Assembly: GCA_020216985.1 (NCBI GenBank)
Contig: JAIWOH010000218.1
Coordinates: 1-10,000 of the forward strand
Direction of reading: 5' to 3'
DNA length: 10,000 bases
Source: Nitrospira sp.
GTDB lineage: Bacteria > Nitrospirota > Nitrospiria > Nitrospirales > Nitrospiraceae
Shown: piece by piece, positions 6,765 through 10,000 of the stretch
How the letters are laid out: the number at the start of each line of letters is the position of its first letter
Position numbering within the stretch: the first letter of the stretch is position 1
Translations under genes and position numbers: made by a program
Notes under the pieces: generated by a model
Told to the model about the DNA's origin: nothing
Databases searched by the model: none
What the model saw: only the letters and a program-made list of their open reading frames with translations

Positions 6765-7598
6765 GTGCCAGACGGCGTTTTGCAATGGGAAGGTCTTCCC
6801 GGCTTCGGCGATCGCCCCCTTCGATTTCACCGAGTCAGGTTGAGCGACGACGATGCCCCACTTTCTTTAGATAGAATCGCCCACGCCGAAATCCACGTGT
6901 GGGGATTCGTTTTGGATCTCAGCGAGGAAGAGATTGTGCTCGCAAGATCCACGTTATCGGACGAAGAACGGGCACGGGCCGATCGGTTCGTGTCGGACCT
7001 CCATCGCCGATGGTTTATCGCCGCGCATGCCGGTTTACGGAAACTCCTGAAGCGGTATCGCCCTCGTCATGCCGATCTCAAGATCGAGAGGGCTGCCGCC
7101 GGCAAGCCGTATTTGCGGGACACTCCCTCGCTTCGCTTCAGCCTGACCCATTCCCATGGAAGAGCGCTCGTCGCCGTTGCTTGGGATCGCGACGTCGGGG
7201 TCGATCTCGAAAAGGTTCGACCGGAGGTGGACGTGTTGACCCTTGCTCGACGGTTTTTATCAAAGCACGATCAGGATTTTATCGAGGGGGAGAAATCGGC
7301 AGGCATGCACGAGCGATTTCTGATGACGTGGGTGGCTCGGGAAGCAGTGGCAAAGGTGGACGGCATCGGCATTAGGTTCCCGTTGTATCGCGATCATCTT
7401 GCCTTGGCGGAGGCGGAGGATGGAACGGCGCGATGGATGATGCAAAGCGCTGGAACAGCGCGAGGGCCGAAGACGGTCAGATCCGTTCGGTTCCTAAGCC
7501 TTGAATCCGGTTGGGTCGGGGCCGTATCGGCCGAAGGGACCGATTGGACCGTGGTCTATCGTGGCAATACCGACGATGGCGTCAGGCGGGGAACGTGA
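6765..7598 (+). CDS. 4'-phosphopantetheinyl transferase, Sfp/AcpT superfamily
   Basis: This enzyme moves the 4'-phosphopantetheine arm from CoA to a serine of an acyl or peptidyl carrier protein, turning apo into holo carrier. From GTG 6765 it has 277 residues, the two-domain Sfp type rather than the ~120-residue AcpS type. Visible motifs are AAGKPYL (111-117), FSLTHSHG (125-132), the Mg-binding GVDLE (D147, E149) and W189-VARE-AVAK (E193, K197). The last motif is usually WxxKEA, and here the first Lys is Arg (R192); Glu and the second Lys are kept, so activity is plausible. The N-terminal half shows the family feature LSDEERARADRF (64-75) and a following Arg-rich helix. No polyketide or peptide synthase is nearby, so its carrier partner lies elsewhere. 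The final 17 bases overlap the end of thiI on the other strand. Confidence 0.88.
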   Translation: MPDGVLQWEGLPGFGDRPLRFHRVRLSDDDAPLSLDRIAHAEIHVWGFVLDLSEEEIVLARSTLSDEERARADRFVSDLHRRWFIAAHAGLRKLLKRYRPRHADLKIERAAAGKPYLRDTPSLRFSLTHSHGRALVAVAWDRDVGVDLEKVRPEVDVLTLARRFLSKHDQDFIEGEKSAGMHERFLMTWVAREAVAKVDGIGIRFPLYRDHLALAEAEDGTARWMMQSAGTARGPKTVRSVRFLSLESGWVGAVSAEGTDWTVVYRGNTDDGVRRGT

Positions 7599-8760
7599 AT
7601 GCTTCCACTTCGGTTTTTTCGATTCCCCTTTGGATGAGAGGGGGAACATCCAATGTCTTTTCAACGTTTTGAAGCACGTCACGCCGAGTCTTCAAACTCG
7701 GATGAGGCGGAGTGAACAATTTACAGCAGTCCTGGTCCGGCTCGATGGAAATTTCGTAGGTGCCCAACTTCCTCGCCTCATCGGTGATTTCGATTTTATC
7801 CATCCCGATCAACGGCCGAAGGATCGGCAAGGTCGCGGCTTCTCCTATCACCGAGAGATTGTCCGGCGTCTGCGACGCGACTTGGCCGAGGCTGTCGCCG
7901 GTCACCATCCCCCAACATCGTTCCCTCTCAGCGATGCGCTCGGCGATGCGCAGCATCATGCGGCGGTAGAGCACGACGCGGAACGGCGCTGGCGTATTCA
8001 GCACGATGTCTCTCTGGATCTCTCCGAAGGGAACGACGTAGAGACGCGACTTGTATTGATACGAGGTCAGCAGTTTCACGAGATCGCGGGCCTTTTCCTC
8101 CGAAGCGCGGCTCACCAGCGGCCGACCTGAAAAGTGAACGAAGACGGCGCGGCAGCCGCGTTTGATCATGCGGTAGGCGGCGACCGGCGAATCGATCCCT
8201 CCCGACAGCAGACAAACCACCTTGCCGCTGACTCCGACCGGCATGCCGCCCGGCCCGTCGATTTTCTCGGTTGAGATGTAGGCTTCTTTGGAAAGCAGTT
8301 CAATATAGATCGTCTGATCGGGATTTCTCAGGCTCACGGATTTGCCCAGCGCCCGACAAACCTCCGCGCCGACGGCCCGCTCCACGTCCATGGACGTGAC
8401 GGGCAATCGTTTATCCGCCCGCTTGGCCGTGATGCGAAACGTGGAGAACGGCCGTGTTCGGATCTCCTCGATGACGGCTTCGCTAAGTTTGTCGAGACGA
8501 GGATCGGCCAGGTCGAGCGGGACCGCGCGAGCCATGAAAAAGTTCGCCACTCCGCACACGCGCGTTAACCGGTCCCGTATTGCATCGACTTTTGCGCCGG
8601 GTTGAAACGACACGCGAATGCGACGATGGAGCTGCTCGACTCGTATCTCTCCAAGGTCTTTGAGGGCCAGATGAACGTTCCGAACCAGCCGCCGCTCGAA
8701 GAAGTCGCGATTGCGACCCTTGAGAGCCAGCTCGTGGTAGTGGACAACCGCACAACGCAT
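7582..8760 (-). CDS. thiI: tRNA 4-thiouridine synthase / thiamine sulfur transferase ThiI
   Basis: ThiI adenylates uridine 8 of tRNA and replaces its oxygen with sulfur, giving 4-thiouridine, a near-UV sensor. In many bacteria it also passes sulfur toward the thiamine thiazole. The 392-residue product has an N-terminal ferredoxin-like part (HYHELALKGRN, 7-17), a THUMP domain (about 60-165), and a PP-loop ATP-binding motif SGGIDSP (186-192). Further conserved segments are TGDSLGQVASQT (287-298), RPLIGMDK (315-322) and DCCKLFTPPHP (344-354). It ends soon after this and lacks the C-terminal rhodanese domain of E. coli ThiI (482 residues), so it is of the short type also seen in Bacillus. Sulfur must then arrive by another route, such as a cysteine desulfurase. 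It follows trxB by 56 bases on the same strand, probably in one transcript. No clear ribosome site precedes ATG 8760. Confidence 0.95.
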   Translation of the reverse strand: MRCAVVHYHELALKGRNRDFFERRLVRNVHLALKDLGEIRVEQLHRRIRVSFQPGAKVDAIRDRLTRVCGVANFFMARAVPLDLADPRLDKLSEAVIEEIRTRPFSTFRITAKRADKRLPVTSMDVERAVGAEVCRALGKSVSLRNPDQTIYIELLSKEAYISTEKIDGPGGMPVGVSGKVVCLLSGGIDSPVAAYRMIKRGCRAVFVHFSGRPLVSRASEEKARDLVKLLTSYQYKSRLYVVPFGEIQRDIVLNTPAPFRVVLYRRMMLRIAERIAERERCWGMVTGDSLGQVASQTPDNLSVIGEAATLPILRPLIGMDKIEITDEARKLGTYEISIEPDQDCCKLFTPPHPSLKTRRDVLQNVEKTLDVPPLIQRGIEKTEVEAFTFPA

Positions 8761-8816
8761 GGTAAAACCGTGTTCAGATCCAGCGGGGGACGTTCGTTAC
8801 AGGGCCGTATCGTGCC

Positions 8817-9740
8817 TCAACGATTTTCCGAGGCTTCTAAAAATCGTTCGGCATCGATGGCGGCCATGCAGCCGGAGCCGGCGGCCGTGACGGCTTGCCG
8901 ATACTTGCTGTCTTGTACGTCGCCGGCGGCGAAGACGCCAGGGATGCTGGTGGCCGTTCCATCGTGAGTGAGCACATAGCCTCTCTCGTCCATCTCAAGT
9001 TGGCCGGCGAACAAAGCGGTGTTCGGTCGATGTCCGATGGCGACGAAGACTCCGGCGCAGGCGATCTCCGAGACGGAGCCGGTGACGACGTTTCTCAGCC
9101 GGACGCCCGTCACGGTTTCCTGTCCCACAATGTCTTCGACCACTGAATTCCAGAGAAAGCGGATCTTTTCGTTCTTCATCGCCCGATCCTGCATGATCTT
9201 CGACGCGCGCAACTTATCCCGGCGGTGGACGATAGAAACGGTGGTCGCGAACTTCGTCAGAAAGACCGCTTCTTCCATGGCGCTGTCCCCCCCTCCCACG
9301 ACGATCAGGTCCTTGCCGCGGAAAAAGAAGCCGTCGCAGGTCGCGCAAGTGGACACGCCTCGGCCGGTCAGGCGCTTTTCATTGGGCAATCCAAGCTGGA
9401 TCGGGGAGGCGCCGGTCGCGATGATCACGGTCGATGCGCAAACCGTTCGTTCGCCGTCAACGGTGATCTCGAAGGGGCGCCGACGAAGGTTTATGGCGGA
9501 TACATCGCCGGTCATGAACTCCGCGCCGAACCGCTCGGCCTGTCGCCGCATGTCTTTCATAAGCTCCGGCCCCATGACCCCCTGGGCGAAACCCGGGTAG
9601 TTCTCCACTTCGGTGGTGGTCGTCAGTTGACCTCCCGATTGCCAACCTTCGATCACCAACGGAGAAAGATTGGCGCGGGCCGTATAGATGGCGGCCGTGA
9701 GCCCGGCCGGTCCGGAACCGATGATCGCCACGTGACGCAT
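8817..9740 (-). CDS. trxB: Thioredoxin reductase (NADPH)
   Basis: This cytoplasmic flavoenzyme passes electrons from NADPH through FAD and a redox disulfide to thioredoxin. At 307 residues it has the normal length for the low-molecular-weight bacterial type. The FAD motif GSGPAG is at 8-13. The redox pair C132 and C135 is in CATCDG. The NADPH site has GGGDSA (149-154) and HRR (172-174), which favours NADPH over NADH. The C-terminal FAD segment runs from GDVQD (273-277) to YRQAVTAAGSGCMAA (280-294). The ATG start gives the N-terminus expected for the family; the ribosome site is weak. The coaE stop lies 28 bases upstream and thiI begins 56 bases downstream, so an operon coaE-trxB-thiI is likely. 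Confidence 0.97.
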   Translation of the reverse strand: MRHVAIIGSGPAGLTAAIYTARANLSPLVIEGWQSGGQLTTTTEVENYPGFAQGVMGPELMKDMRRQAERFGAEFMTGDVSAINLRRRPFEITVDGERTVCASTVIIATGASPIQLGLPNEKRLTGRGVSTCATCDGFFFRGKDLIVVGGGDSAMEEAVFLTKFATTVSIVHRRDKLRASKIMQDRAMKNEKIRFLWNSVVEDIVGQETVTGVRLRNVVTGSVSEIACAGVFVAIGHRPNTALFAGQLEMDERGYVLTHDGTATSIPGVFAAGDVQDSKYRQAVTAAGSGCMAAIDAERFLEASENR

Positions 9741-9768
9741 GGCGGCACTCTACCATAAGAGAGATCGA

Positions 9769-10000
9769 TTACGCAGCCGTCCGAAAACGTTGGAAGAGCA
9801 TCTTCACCCGGTGGAACAGAGCGCGTTTGCTCATCGTTCCATCAAGCACGAAATCGGCCAGGCGGCGTTTTTTCGCGAGGGGCATTTGGCTCTTGATGCG
9901 TCGAAGGGCGTCGGTCCGCGAGAGGCCGTCCCTTTTCTGAAGGCGGGCGATTTGGACGTCGCGATCGGCGCTGACGACGATGATATGATCGACCGTTCGC
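9769..10000 (-). CDS. coaE: Dephospho-CoA kinase, C-terminal part (runs off the window)
   Basis: Dephospho-CoA kinase phosphorylates the 3'-hydroxyl of dephospho-CoA with ATP, the final step of CoA synthesis. Only the last 76 residues are in the window; the P-loop half lies beyond position 10000. The visible part reads VDHIIVVSADRDVQIARL, then QKRDGLSRTDALRRI, then a Gln-containing helix (KSQMPLAKKRRLAD) and FVLDGTMSKRALFHRV. This matches the CoaE lid and C-terminal pattern: strand, RD, short helix, RI..Q, K...AD.V..N/DG. The stop is TAA at 9771-9769. The gene is close enough to trxB to share its mRNA. The identification comes from the pattern alone, without the ATP-binding motif. Confidence 0.85.
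   Translation of the reverse strand, partial: RTVDHIIVVSADRDVQIARLQKRDGLSRTDALRRIKSQMPLAKKRRLADFVLDGTMSKRALFHRVKMLFQRFRTAA

Overview
The window is high-GC bacterial chromosome with closely packed housekeeping and small-molecule genes. It holds no transposase, integrase, phage gene or CRISPR array. Gene content and protein style suggest a free-living Gram-negative bacterium, perhaps Nitrospira or a relative. That placement is my impression from the proteins and has not been tested by any search.

Layout. Positions 1-45 probably hold the last codons of a plus-strand gene. Facing it is a sirtuin (96-836, minus). A short divergent gap then leads to a plus-strand run: a ketopantoate reductase carrying an unexpected C-terminal molybdopterin-oxidoreductase-like domain (931-2295), a cytoplasmic SGNH-type hydrolase (2348-3112), and a small four-helix membrane protein (3226-3591). 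The last gene overlaps tail to tail with a minus-strand MATE efflux transporter (3576-4898). Divergent from the transporter is a 507-residue protein (4974-6497) that joins a Cas4/RecB-like nuclease domain with an Fe-S cysteine set to a DUF2779/DEDD-exonuclease-like domain. A minus-strand tRNA-Ser(CGA) lies at 6598-6687. Next is a plus-strand Sfp-type 4'-phosphopantetheinyl transferase, best started at GTG 6765. It overlaps tail to tail with thiI (7582-8760, minus). Upstream of thiI on the same strand are trxB (8817-9740) and the C-terminal end of coaE (9769 to beyond 10000). The likely transcription order is coaE-trxB-thiI.

How the genes relate. Three genes belong to coenzyme A supply and use: ketopantoate reductase (early pantothenate synthesis), dephospho-CoA kinase (last step of CoA synthesis) and the phosphopantetheinyl transferase (moves the CoA arm onto carrier proteins). 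The sirtuin removes acyl groups that derive from acyl-CoA. They sit on both strands and do not form one operon, so any link is thematic only. thiI and trxB both concern sulfur and thiol chemistry.

Most worth a second look are the reductase/molybdopterin-fold fusion, which appears to lack the cofactor cysteine, and the two-nuclease DUF2779 protein. I found no clearly new multi-gene system.
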